From: Planctomycetales bacterium
GTDB taxonomy: Bacteria > Planctomycetota > Planctomycetia > Pirellulales > Pirellulaceae
DNA length: 37,334 nt
NCBI GenBank assembly: GCA_020427005.1
Contig: JAGQOY010000052.1
Location: 1-37,334, forward strand
Direction of reading: 5' to 3'
Made by a program: the position numbers and the translations under genes. The notes under the pieces are model-generated. The model had not been told where the DNA came from. It saw only the letters and a program-made list of their open reading frames with translations, and did not search any database. Positions 1 through 8,572 of this stretch are shown one piece after another; the stretch's first letter is position 1, and the number at the start of each line of letters is the position of its first letter.

Positions 1-1188
1 CCCATCATGGGCACTGAGCAAACGGTCCCCGAGCCCACGGGAGACCAGCGCCTCATCGAATGTGATTGGTCTGCCTCGGCCGAATTTAAAATTCCTGAAG
101 ACTGGTTAAGCGGAGTATATCTCGGGCGTTTGTCTACGATCGGGAATGAGACGATTCCCTACCGACAAAGCTACTTTGTATTCATCGTACGAGATGATCG
201 GCCTGCAGATATCCTATTTCAATGTTCTGATAACACCTGGCAGGCCTACAACCAATGGCCTGCAGGTTATTCGGTCTACACGGATCCTAGAGGTAACCAG
301 GGGCCATGGTCTGCGGTCAGCTTCGATCGCCCTTACGGTAGCTATTCTCAGATCTATAGTAATCCTCAATCAGTGGGCTCCGGCGAATGGCTGTGCTTCG
401 AGTTTCCGATGGCTTACTGGCTCGAACAACAGGGGTATGATGTTACTTACTGCTCGAACCACGACTTGTTAACGCCGGATCGAGGCCTGAAGTGTAAGGC
501 GATGTTGAGCGTAGGTCATGACGAATACTGGGACATTAGGCAGTATGAGAGTGTGGTAGCAATGCGCGACGCGGGGGTCGATCTACTGTTCTTCTCAGGC
601 AACTCCGTTTGCTGGGTCAGCCCGTTCCGAGCTTCGAGCTCTGGACAGGACGACCGAATCATTTTTCGCGGCGGGCCGTACGGAGGTGATTATCACTTGG
701 CAGTAAAACGAGAGGCAAACCATGGACCATTTCCCCATCGCGGCCCAGACGAAGGTTATTTGATTGGCGCTCGCAATGTAGATCCCGTAAATGGTGGTGG
801 GGATTGGATTTGTACCAGACCAGAGCACTGGATATTTGAGGGTACCGGAATGCAGGCCGGAGACCGCATTCCGGGCCTAATCGGATGGGAATACCATGGC
901 GAACCGCCTCAAGATTTGAAAGGCCTTCAGATTGTTGCAGCCGGGACCGCATGGCAAGGCGGTGCGCGACCACAGCAATGGGCGGCCACAATCTACCCCG
1001 GTCCGAAAAACAATTTCGTTTTCAACGCTTCTACGATCTTTTGGTGCCAGGGATTATCCAGTCCACCCGGTCACATGTTACCTTGGTCGCACGATTCGAG
1101 GCCCCACGGACCTGATGCACGAGTGCAAAGAATTACGGCAAATTTGCTCGACCGAGCAATCGACGATTCAGCAACCTTTGAACCGTAG
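1..1188 (+). CDS. N,N-dimethylformamidase large-subunit-like protein, 5'-truncated by window edge
   Basis: The frame is open to the first base, so the ATG at 7 may be internal and the gene probably starts upstream. The 393 visible residues resemble the C-terminal domain of the large (beta) subunit of N,N-dimethylformamidase, a family that is widespread as proteins of unknown substrate. Typical family features are the segment SVGHDEYWD (about residues 168-176), the GNSVCW segment just after it, and a late FNASTIFWCQGL stretch. Many Trp, Tyr and Gly residues fit a compact all-beta/Rossmann-like enzyme domain. No signal peptide can be judged because the N-terminus is missing. The next gene is 164 bases downstream on the same strand, with no sign of shared function. 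Family assignment is moderately firm; the actual substrate is unknown and need not be dimethylformamide. Confidence 0.7.
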   Translation, partial: PIMGTEQTVPEPTGDQRLIECDWSASAEFKIPEDWLSGVYLGRLSTIGNETIPYRQSYFVFIVRDDRPADILFQCSDNTWQAYNQWPAGYSVYTDPRGNQGPWSAVSFDRPYGSYSQIYSNPQSVGSGEWLCFEFPMAYWLEQQGYDVTYCSNHDLLTPDRGLKCKAMLSVGHDEYWDIRQYESVVAMRDAGVDLLFFSGNSVCWVSPFRASSSGQDDRIIFRGGPYGGDYHLAVKREANHGPFPHRGPDEGYLIGARNVDPVNGGGDWICTRPEHWIFEGTGMQAGDRIPGLIGWEYHGEPPQDLKGLQIVAAGTAWQGGARPQQWAATIYPGPKNNFVFNASTIFWCQGLSSPPGHMLPWSHDSRPHGPDARVQRITANLLDRAIDDSATFEP

Positions 1189-1352
1189 CACTTGAGGTTT
1201 TGTTTCACAATCGCCGTGCATGATTGTGGAACATGTCTCTATAGAATGATGCGTTTGCCTACTGCTCCATTTTTCATTGCACACCAAATCGGCTAATATC
1301 GAGTTCCTAGGTGAGCCAAAATGGTGGGCCGTTCCTTAGTCAAAAGAATTGG

Positions 1353-2267
1353 ATGAATGTTATGAATCGATATCACGAAATGGTGGTTTGTCTATTGAGT
1401 TGTTTTCTGATTGGCTCTGCCGTAAGTCAGGCCCAAGAGACTCGGTTTTTGTGGCCGAACGCTGCGCCAGGTCAATCGGCTGCTGAGGGTGAAGAGCGGG
1501 ACACGAGTGGTCCGGATGGGAGGCATGTGGCCGGGCAACCAGTTATTCGGACAGGGCACGTCTCGATGCCATCCATCACGATTTACCGTCCAGCCAAAGA
1601 TAAAGACACAGGTGCAGCTGTTATTGTCTGCCCAGGTGGTGGCTATAACATTTTAGCGTACGATCTTGAAGGCACAGAAGTATGCCAGTGGCTCAACTCG
1701 ATCGGTGTCACTGGCGTGTTACTCAAATATCGTGTTCCACGCGTACCGGGCCGCGATCGTCCACTTGAACCGTTAATGGACGCACAACGCGCAATCGCAA
1801 TGGTGCGATCCGATGCCGCTAGCTTAGGAATCGATCCAGATCGAATCGGTGTTCTTGGATTTTCTGCCGGCGGAAATCTAGCTGCTCGCCTTTGCTGTAA
1901 CTACCAAAGTCGATTGTATGAAACAGTTGACAACTCGGACAATGCCAGTCGTCGTCCGGATTTTGCTATCCTCATCTACCCGGCGTACTTGATTGAACGC
2001 GACTCAGAGCAAGGCACTGCGGGCGATTTGCCAATTGATAAAGACACTCCGCCGATGTTTATGTCGATGAGTTTTGATGATCCTGTTAACCCCGAGAACA
2101 TCTTGCGCATGGGAGTGGCACTGAAACGTGCTGGTGTTCCATGCGAAGTTCACATGTACCCAACAGGTGGCCATGGCTACGGGTTACGACGTACGGAATC
2201 GAGCGCCACCACATGGCCCGATCGAGCCGCAGAATGGCTAGCCGCCTCGGGTTGGCTTAAAAAGTAA
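1353..2267 (+). CDS. secreted alpha/beta-hydrolase (esterase / acetyl-xylan esterase-like)
   Basis: This is a serine hydrolase of the alpha/beta fold that probably cleaves esters outside the cytoplasm. An upstream GTG at 1311 would add 14 residues. The ATG at 1353 (or 1362) is preferred because it places a clean signal peptide at the N-terminus: basic start, hydrophobic VVCLLSCFLIGSAVSQA, then cleavage before QE. Counting from 1353, the oxyanion segment CPGGGY is at about 93-98, the nucleophile elbow GFSAGG at about 169-174 (Ser171), a candidate catalytic Asp at about 242-243 (SFDDP), and the catalytic His in GGHGY at about 274. The order and spacing match the hormone-sensitive-lipase/BD-FAE type esterases that planctomycetes carry in many copies, often with polysaccharide degradation genes. 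No carbohydrate gene is adjacent here, so the substrate is open. It is convergent with the TPR gene, 51 bases away. Confidence 0.82.
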   Translation: MNVMNRYHEMVVCLLSCFLIGSAVSQAQETRFLWPNAAPGQSAAEGEERDTSGPDGRHVAGQPVIRTGHVSMPSITIYRPAKDKDTGAAVIVCPGGGYNILAYDLEGTEVCQWLNSIGVTGVLLKYRVPRVPGRDRPLEPLMDAQRAIAMVRSDAASLGIDPDRIGVLGFSAGGNLAARLCCNYQSRLYETVDNSDNASRRPDFAILIYPAYLIERDSEQGTAGDLPIDKDTPPMFMSMSFDDPVNPENILRMGVALKRAGVPCEVHMYPTGGHGYGLRRTESSATTWPDRAAEWLAASGWLKK

Positions 2268-2318
2268 GGCCATGCGCTCGCAAGTCTTCTAAGGCTTGAG
2301 TCACTGGGATGAGTCGGG

Positions 2319-3701
2319 CTAAGGTTTTTTAGCTGACTCGTCAAGATCTTGTTGGTCACTGATTGCGGCAGATTGCGATTCATCTGCCGCTGTGAGTAGG
2401 CCAACGTCTAGTGGTTTTTGATTTTGATAGAGGCGAAGTATCTTTTGTCCGACTTCGAGTTCGTGTGGCGAATCCTGTACCAGTGGTACGACTTTTTCCT
2501 GCCAGCCGATCGCAGATTCAAACTCACCTGCCGCGGCGTGGCTCGCGGCTAGAAGCATGAGATCGCCTACGTTTTTATACTCTGTCAATTCACAAATCTT
2601 AGTGGACAACTCGATGGCAATTGCGGGCTCTTGAAGTGCTGTTTCCGGGCAAGTCGCCAGCAGCCAAGCCTGATTTTGAAGAGCTAGAAGGTAACGTGGC
2701 GCTAACTCGATCGCTCGCTGGTAATTCTCTTTAGCCGCAACATAGTCCTTCATCAATTGGTAATTGTATCCACGATTGTTGTACGCCACGGCGGAATGTG
2801 GTGCCAATTCGATGACCCGGGTAAAGTCCTCGATGGCAAGTTCATGTTGCCCTCTTTGAAAGCGAATGTAGCCACGGCCCATCCAATTGGAAACATCCTG
2901 AGGGCCGTACTCAATAGCTGAATCATAATCATGTTCGGCAGCCGATAGGTCCCCCAATAGCTTGTAGGCGATCGCCCGCTGTGAATAAAGCACAGGGCTT
3001 TCCGGTTGCAGCCTTAGAGCTTGGGTGTAATCTTCGACCGCTTCGCCATAGTTGCCTTGCGTCATGTGCACTCCTGCACGATTAATGCGAGGTACAGGGT
3101 CAGCGTCATTTTTTTCGATGGCAGTGGTAAAATCCTGAACAGCTTGTTCGGCGTTGCCCATTGCCGAATGAAATAGTCCTCGACTAGCAAAGGCATGCGC
3201 TTCTGCATAACCCGATTCAATCGCCTGGTCATAGTCGGCCAATGCCTTCACTGCGTCCCCCATTGCCCAATGCGCGCTGGCTCGAAGCGTGTAGAGGCGT
3301 CCATCCGCTGGATTAGCAACAATTAGCTCGTCGTACACTGGAATGGAATCCGCTAGCAGGGCTACGCTTTGTCGGCTTACTAGACCCTTATGACCGCCGT
3401 GAGTCTGGATCACATAGGTTCCATCCCGCATTTCCAAAACAGTTAGCAAATCTCCTTTTTCAATGGTATCTACTAACTCACCCTTGAGGTTGAGCTTCAT
3501 CTCCACCTTGGCTACGACCGGTTCGGTGGGCAATTCTTCCAACGGTAAGGCTGTATTGGCCTGCTCAACTTCCTCTCCCCCCCCCAGAGCCGTTTGTTGC
3601 GGAGCTCCAGGGGCCTGCGAAAGGGCAATCGAAACGGGGTAGCACCAAGCCAGAAAAAGGACGTACTGGAACCCAAAGGCCCTGCAAAAATGACTAATCA
3701 T
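2319..3701 (-). CDS. exported SH3-like / tetratricopeptide-repeat protein
   Basis: The longest frame begins at a TTG at 3719. The first in-frame ATG, at 3701, is preferred and gives 460 aa. An N-terminal hydrophobic segment (YVLFLAWCYPVSIALSQA) looks like a signal peptide. Residues about 62-116 form a bacterial SH3-like module (phrases such as KGDLLTVLEMRDGTYVI and GHKGLVSRQSV). They are followed by about six or seven TPR units to about residue 355, with repeated A..D...AIE and NRG/SRG signatures. TPR arrays bind other proteins, and SH3-like modules of exported proteins often bind cell-wall or protein ligands, so a periplasmic scaffold role is the likeliest reading. No catalytic motif is visible. 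It is transcribed divergently from the YTV surface-protein gene, which may be coincidence. The C-terminal 90 residues are helical and acidic. Confidence 0.8.
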   Translation of the reverse strand: MISHFCRAFGFQYVLFLAWCYPVSIALSQAPGAPQQTALGGGEEVEQANTALPLEELPTEPVVAKVEMKLNLKGELVDTIEKGDLLTVLEMRDGTYVIQTHGGHKGLVSRQSVALLADSIPVYDELIVANPADGRLYTLRASAHWAMGDAVKALADYDQAIESGYAEAHAFASRGLFHSAMGNAEQAVQDFTTAIEKNDADPVPRINRAGVHMTQGNYGEAVEDYTQALRLQPESPVLYSQRAIAYKLLGDLSAAEHDYDSAIEYGPQDVSNWMGRGYIRFQRGQHELAIEDFTRVIELAPHSAVAYNNRGYNYQLMKDYVAAKENYQRAIELAPRYLLALQNQAWLLATCPETALQEPAIAIELSTKICELTEYKNVGDLMLLAASHAAAGEFESAIGWQEKVVPLVQDSPHELEVGQKILRLYQNQKPLDVGLLTAADESQSAAISDQQDLDESAKKP

Positions 3702-3850
3702 GAGAGGCGAAACCAGCAAAGTTCGGTTTTTGCTGTCCCAGTGGGAAAAACTGGCAGCGTTACGCTATTGAACTTTAATTACGTCATGTCCTACAGGAAA
3801 CGAAGCCGTTGATTTTTTACCAAAGTTTCCGGTTTTGATAGATGTGCAAT

Positions 3851-3879
3851 TTGCAACGAATAGGATGGATAGGTAGACT
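3851..3879 (+). promoter_or_regulatory. candidate sigma70-type promoter for the YTV gene
   Basis: TTGCAA (3851-3856), a 17-base spacer and TAGACT (3874-3879) each match 4 of 6 consensus positions. It would produce a leader of about 140 bases before the ATG at 4028. The match is weak and is supported only by spacing and position. Confidence 0.25.
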
Positions 3880-3917
3880 GTGAGGCAGTTTTCAGTCTCG
3901 CCTGGGGGACCGGCCGC

Positions 3918-3938
3918 AGCCCGTACAGGGGCTTTTTT
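3918..3938 (+). terminator. terminator-like hairpin in the YTV leader (possible attenuator)
   Basis: AGCCC (3918-3922) pairs with GGGCT (3929-3933) around a six-base loop and is followed by a run of six T (3933-3938). It lies about 90 bases upstream of the YTV start codon and downstream of the candidate promoter, so it could attenuate transcription. Alternatively it ends a short transcript. The five-base-pair stem is short, so confidence is low. Confidence 0.3.
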
Positions 3939-4027
3939 AGACGATTTTCAACCTGCTGTGCCGAAGTGTTCGGAGCAGCCCGCAAATACTCCCAATTTCT
4001 TAACTCTGGGCATCGGAGAGAAGCTTC

Positions 4028-5947
4028 ATGAATAAACTAGTTTTGAGTCTTTCATTGGTGGCAGGATTGCTCGCTAGCCCGACCTGGGCCGGCGGTCTGC
4101 TTCACCGATGTGGGGGATGTAGTGATCCCTGCACTGCAGCAGCTTGCGGCGGATTCCGCGCAGTCGGTAATTGTTCGGGTTGTGGTGCAGCACAGGCTTT
4201 CGCACCCAGCTACGCGATGAGTCAACCTGTATACACGGCCCAAGCTCCAATCTCTGGTGGTTGCCAGGCCTGTGGCGGAACTGTCGTCATGCAAACATCG
4301 CCGGTCTACTCCCCTGCCATGTCCTACGCACCGGCAGTGACCACGGTGGCTCCCTCGATGGAATTGGCAGACTGCGGTCCGGTTCAGTCCTACAAAGTCG
4401 TGATGGAACCTGAGTACTTTACCGAAACCAAAGTCGAGTATGCTACAGAATATCAAGACGAAGTCCGCTACCGTACAAATCAGGTAGCTCGGCAAGTGCC
4501 AGTCGAAGTTCAGGATTATCGCACGACCACCGTCATGGTTGACAAGACTGAAACCAAAACTGTGGAATATAGTGTCCTGGTTCCCCAGACCAGTGAAAAG
4601 ACAGTTGATGTGACTGAGACTGTACCTGTATGGAATGAAGTTTCCGAGAATTACACGGTTCGTGTCCCCCACGTAGTTGATGTGCCCGAGGAATACACCG
4701 TTCGAGTGCCTCAATTAAATGAAGAACAATTCTCATACACGGTACAAATTCCTCAATCGCAGACAATTTCTCGGACCCAGTTAGTGACCAATTCGGTACC
4801 GGTGGTTAAGACGCGGACAGTGCAAGTCAGTCGACCTGTGACTCGCATGCAAACCGTGACTAAGGATTATGGGCATTGGGAAGTTCGAGTTGAAGAAGTG
4901 GCTGGATCGATGCAGACATGCCAACCCGCGGCAACCTATTCAGGACAAGTAGTATCTGGTGGTTGTGGTTCTGTGGGAGGCGGTTGTGGAGCTGTCGGTG
5001 TCGGCTGTAGCGGAAGCGCAGGGGGATGCAGTTCCTATGCGGGACAATGCGGCTCTTGTGGTGGTTGCGGAAGAATCCGCTCCTATCGAGGCGGGTGTTT
5101 CACCAACAGTGCTTGTCGATCATGTGGAGGTTGTGGAGTAGTTTCTAGCGGATGCGGTCAAGGCGGCTATCAGGTTGCTTCTGGCAGCTGCGGCTCGGTT
5201 TCCGGTTACAGCGTAGAAAGCGCGGTGGTATATAGCCAGCCGGTAGCAACGACCCAAACTGTTTCCCGCCGAGTGTGGGTACCCAATGTGATTACTGAAG
5301 AGGTGCCGGTAGTTGAAAACGTAATGGAATCTCAGGAAGTTGCCTATACATCATTCGAACAGCAGACTACTGAGGTTCCTTATGAGTGCACGGTACTAGT
5401 GTATGTTCCCGAAGAACGCACTGGCGTTCGTAAGGTCGTAAACTATGTCGATGAGACTCGAACTCGAAATCGGAAAGTAGTTGAATACAACGAAGAAACT
5501 CGGACTCGAACACGCAAAGTTCTGAGTTATGAGCAAAAGACTCGCTCCATCACCGTACCGGTTGTTTCTTACAACACGGAAAAGCGAACTAAAGAAGTTT
5601 CCTATACAGTGCGTATTCCAGAAACTAAGGTCGAACCGATCACTACGACTCGTTTTGATACAGTAACAGAAGATCATGTTGAACAGTACAGCGTTCGCGT
5701 ACCGGTCAGCGTACCCCGCGAAGTTCAAGTGCAGAGTTCTCGCATGGTTCCTAAGCTGGTTCCGATCACCGTTTACCCTTGCTCCGGCGTTGTTCCAAGT
5801 GCACCAGCTGCACCTGGCGTAATGATTGGTCCATCGGGCTGCAATAACTGCGGTCAAGTTCCAACAATGGCACCACAGATTCTCATGCACGCCCCGGCCT
5901 GCTCGAACTGTGGTGGAGGAACATGTTCGGGAACTTGCCAATTCTGA
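4028..5947 (+). CDS. secreted Cys-rich YTV-repeat cell-surface protein
   Basis: This is a planctomycete-type YTV protein, a family associated with the proteinaceous cell wall/surface of Rhodopirellula-like bacteria. GGAGAG at 4015-4020 is a good Shine-Dalgarno for the ATG at 4028. Residues 1-21 are a signal peptide ending in PTWA. Layout: Cys/Gly-rich 22-85 (CGGC, CSGCG), YTV block 1 about 139-275, Gly/Cys-rich 303-392 with many CGG/CGSC motifs, YTV block 2 about 414-560, and a Pro-rich tail with CNNCG, CSNCGG and CSGTC motifs. Within each YTV block the YTVRVP-like hexamer recurs in a strict 14-residue register, for example at residues 181, 209, 223 and 237, and at 456, 470, 484, 498, 512, 526 and 554. 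Over 30 cysteines in an exported protein suggest disulfide cross-linking into a wall network (inference). No catalytic motif is seen. A strong terminator follows, so the gene is monocistronic. Confidence 0.85.
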   Translation: MNKLVLSLSLVAGLLASPTWAGGLLHRCGGCSDPCTAAACGGFRAVGNCSGCGAAQAFAPSYAMSQPVYTAQAPISGGCQACGGTVVMQTSPVYSPAMSYAPAVTTVAPSMELADCGPVQSYKVVMEPEYFTETKVEYATEYQDEVRYRTNQVARQVPVEVQDYRTTTVMVDKTETKTVEYSVLVPQTSEKTVDVTETVPVWNEVSENYTVRVPHVVDVPEEYTVRVPQLNEEQFSYTVQIPQSQTISRTQLVTNSVPVVKTRTVQVSRPVTRMQTVTKDYGHWEVRVEEVAGSMQTCQPAATYSGQVVSGGCGSVGGGCGAVGVGCSGSAGGCSSYAGQCGSCGGCGRIRSYRGGCFTNSACRSCGGCGVVSSGCGQGGYQVASGSCGSVSGYSVESAVVYSQPVATTQTVSRRVWVPNVITEEVPVVENVMESQEVAYTSFEQQTTEVPYECTVLVYVPEERTGVRKVVNYVDETRTRNRKVVEYNEETRTRTRKVLSYEQKTRSITVPVVSYNTEKRTKEVSYTVRIPETKVEPITTTRFDTVTEDHVEQYSVRVPVSVPREVQVQSSRMVPKLVPITVYPCSGVVPSAPAAPGVMIGPSGCNNCGQVPTMAPQILMHAPACSNCGGGTCSGTCQF

Positions 5948-6297
5948 TCCAAAGATAAGTAAAATCAACGATAGAAACGGCCACCTCTCGGGGTGGCCGT
6001 TTTGCGTTTAAAAAAGCTCGATCAGATTTGTAGTTTTTGCCCAACCCTGAAACCATAGGTTGTCCACACATAAGGACCCCGGGCGGTAGTAGCCTAGTTT
6101 TCGAATTTCTAAAGCGAGAGCACTAGGAAGCGGAGATCGAGAAAACCAAATGTCATTTCAAGAAGATAACCGGTAAGTTGAGTCTTTGACTTAGCCTGTG
6201 GCAGCCAATCAATGCTGGGTGTGAAAGCGAGTTTCGATTACACTGAGTGAAATACTCAAGAATACCCCTTGGGGTAGCAAAAAAACGGAGCTGAACC
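5948..6297. other. intergenic region upstream of the filament cluster
   Basis: Besides the terminator at 5975-6005, this stretch holds no gene I can support. It should contain the promoter of the filament gene cluster, but I could not identify a good -35/-10 pair. A GGAG at 6287-6290, seven bases before the ATG at 6298, is the ribosome binding site of the first ATPase gene. Confidence 0.6.
5975..6005 (+). terminator. intrinsic terminator of the YTV gene
   Basis: AAACGGCCACC (5975-5985) pairs perfectly with GGTGGCCGTTT (5992-6002) around a six-base loop. The right arm ends in TTTT and lies 28 bases after the stop codon. The A-rich left flank makes it potentially usable from both strands. Confidence 0.9.
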
Positions 6298-8067
6298 ATG
6301 GATCAACCAATGCGAGACTTTACGGACCTCCTACTCAGCCGTGGAGTCGTAAGCCTTGACCAACTTTCGGAAGCTACCAACCTAGCCCGAGAAGGTAGTA
6401 TGTCCATTGCCGATGCACTCATACAACTTGCGTACGCCGAACCCGAAGCAGTATACCGTGCATTAGCCGAATTCCACCGAATCGATTATGTGGATTTGAC
6501 GTCAGAACGAATTCCTGAAGAAGTCATCCAGCTGGTGCCGGAGTCCGTGTCGCGTGAAAACAGCATCATCCCTTTTAAGGAGGAAGATGACGTTCTCCAT
6601 GTATTGGTGAGCGACCCATTCGATCTGGAAACAATAGAGAAGTTACGTTTCATTCTCAACAAAAAGGTCGAAACAGCTATCGCTCCACGTGAGCACATTC
6701 ACGAAGCGATTAACCGCTACTATGGGCAGGTTGAAGGGGAATCGGCGGACTCGATCTTGCAGGAATTCACCGATACTCAAATTGACTTTACCGAAACGGC
6801 CGAAGATGGGATGTCGGATGATGAAATTGCCGACGAAAGCGGTGCCCCAATCGTTCGTTTGGTACATATGATGATCCAGGAGGCGGTTCAGCTGCGGGCA
6901 TCCGATATCCATGTGGAGCCCTTTGAGGACAGAGTGAGAATCCGATATCGGATTGACGGAGTCCTGGTAGAACGCGATAGCCCCCCCAGACGGCTGTTGG
7001 GAGCAATTCTCTCCCGCATAAAGATTCTGGCGAAGATGGATATCGCGGAACGCCGTCGCCCCCAGGACGGGCGGATCAAGATTACGGTGGGTGAAAAAGA
7101 GCTGGACCTACGGGTCAGTATTATTCCCACCAATCATGGTCAATCGTCGGTCATGCGCTTGCTCGATAAAGACAATATCAAAGTTGGTATCCGCCAACTG
7201 GGACTTTCAGAGCGAGACTTTAAGGTATTTACCAATACCATACGTCGTCCAAACGGAATCATGTTAGTGACCGGCCCAACTGGTTCCGGCAAGACGACGA
7301 CTCTTTATGCTGCTTTGAATGCCATGAACCGCCCCGATCGTAAGATCATCACGGCTGAGGACCCCGTAGAGTACTACTTGCCAGGTATCAATCAGGTGGA
7401 GGTCAGGCACAACATCGGACTCGACTTTGCCCGTATTATTCGATCCATGTTGCGGCAAGCCCCCAATATTATTCTTGTAGGTGAGATGCGGGATTCGGAG
7501 ACGGCTTCCATGGGTATCCAGGCTTCTTTGACTGGACACCTTGTTTTTAGTACACTACATACGAACGATGCGCCCAGTGCCGTTACACGTATGGTGGACA
7601 TGGGAGTACCCAACTATTTGGTGGCGAGTTCCGTGGTGGCTGTCTTAGGGCAGCGATTGGTACGGACGATATGCAAGCGTTGCAAGACGCCGGTTAAGCT
7701 TTCCGAGGCAGTTCTGGCGGAAGCTGGGATTCCTTTAGACGTAGCCGCGCGGGCGAATTTTTGTAAAGGCAAAGGATGCAGCTATTGTCAGAAATCTGGC
7801 TACCGAGGACGCATGGGAATTTACGAGCTAATGGTTGTTTCCAGCAAGGTCCGTGAACTGATGTTTCAGAATAAATCTACAGTAGAAATCGCCAAACAAG
7901 CCATCAAAGAGGGTATGACGACACTTTATTGCGACGGCATGAGAAAGGTAATGCGTGGTTTCACGACCTTAGAAGAAGTCTACCGTGTGGCAAAACATAC
8001 CGAACAAGATGCAATCGCGATGAAGATAGTATTGCAGGAAATGATGGAAGAGCCAGCAAAAGCCTGA
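6298..8067 (+). CDS. PilB/GspE-type filament assembly ATPase (first copy)
   Basis: This is a cytoplasmic hexameric ATPase that powers insertion of (pseudo)pilins into a type IV pilus or type II secretion pseudopilus. The 589 residues contain an N-terminal MshEN/GspE-N domain (about 1-145), the N2 domain with ASDIHVEPFEDRVRIRYRIDG (starts near 201), Walker A GPTGSGKT (326-333), the Asp box AEDPVEY (353-359), a Walker B region ending in ILVGEMRD (392-399), a His box STLHTNDA (418-425) and a zinc module CxxC (459/462) plus CxxxxCxxC (489/494/497). Just before Walker B the usual DPD triplet is replaced by APN (388-390), whereas the second copy keeps DPD. GGAG seven bases before the ATG fixes the start. 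It opens the cluster and is separated from pilT by 505 non-coding bases. Confidence 0.92.
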   Translation: MDQPMRDFTDLLLSRGVVSLDQLSEATNLAREGSMSIADALIQLAYAEPEAVYRALAEFHRIDYVDLTSERIPEEVIQLVPESVSRENSIIPFKEEDDVLHVLVSDPFDLETIEKLRFILNKKVETAIAPREHIHEAINRYYGQVEGESADSILQEFTDTQIDFTETAEDGMSDDEIADESGAPIVRLVHMMIQEAVQLRASDIHVEPFEDRVRIRYRIDGVLVERDSPPRRLLGAILSRIKILAKMDIAERRRPQDGRIKITVGEKELDLRVSIIPTNHGQSSVMRLLDKDNIKVGIRQLGLSERDFKVFTNTIRRPNGIMLVTGPTGSGKTTTLYAALNAMNRPDRKIITAEDPVEYYLPGINQVEVRHNIGLDFARIIRSMLRQAPNIILVGEMRDSETASMGIQASLTGHLVFSTLHTNDAPSAVTRMVDMGVPNYLVASSVVAVLGQRLVRTICKRCKTPVKLSEAVLAEAGIPLDVAARANFCKGKGCSYCQKSGYRGRMGIYELMVVSSKVRELMFQNKSTVEIAKQAIKEGMTTLYCDGMRKVMRGFTTLEEVYRVAKHTEQDAIAMKIVLQEMMEEPAKA

Positions 8068-8572
8068 TCTGCCGTTTGCCTCAAAAGGGTGGCTGGGTTA
8101 TCGCCTGATTGTTTATGGGTAATAAGCTGAACTTATGTCGCCGTTTTTGGGGGGCATTTGGACTTTGAGCGGAAGTTACCGATAGAATGCAGTCAACTGG
8201 CTAGCAGTTTACGTTTCACCTCGCTCATCCATATGGAGGCAGTGCAGCACTGGAGTTGTTTGTTACAAGGTATTAGCCTCGCTTTTTCCTTTTGGGAGTG
8301 TCGCGGGCAATGAGCGGAGAGGGATTCTACTGATCTTCGATGCTTGTTCTTGCGGGGCCGGAGGCTGTTTCCGTTGTAACCAAGGCTGCACGATCCACCT
8401 GGCGGATTTATCCGCGGTTCCTAGTCGCAGAAATGAATGCTTTTTCCGGCAAGTCTCGTTTGGAGCATTTGCCCTAATTCAATTATTCAGTCGCAGATTG
8501 AGGCAATGATGCCTACCATTCTGCATTAGGTGAAGACCTAAAAACCATCAATACCTTGGAACTGGACGGTCC
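8068..8572. other. long gap inside the filament cluster
   Basis: Between the first ATPase and the pilT-like gene there are 505 bases with no supportable gene. A 45-codon frame at 8340-8477 and an overlapping open frame rich in Cys (around 8346-8385) lack a ribosome binding site and family resemblance. The size suggests that pilT has its own promoter here; none could be identified with confidence. Confidence 0.5.

Larger units (their letters stand above)
3702..4027. other. divergent intergenic region
   Basis: This stretch separates the TPR gene (minus) from the YTV gene (plus). It holds a weak candidate promoter, a terminator-like hairpin and the Shine-Dalgarno of the YTV gene, listed separately. 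I see no convincing gene: short frames on both strands lack start signals and protein-like composition. Confidence 0.6.

Noticed and set aside
4052..4714. A 220-codon open frame on the minus strand within the YTV gene
   Set aside because: It is a shadow of the YTV coding sequence on the other strand; codon composition and the signal peptide and repeats support the plus-strand gene.
5396..5968. A 190-codon open frame on the minus strand within the YTV gene
   Set aside because: It arises from the repetitive codons of the YTV block and has no independent domain or start signal.
8340..8477. A 45-codon frame and overlapping Cys-rich stretch between the first ATPase and pilT
   Set aside because: No Shine-Dalgarno, no family resemblance and a length common by chance.
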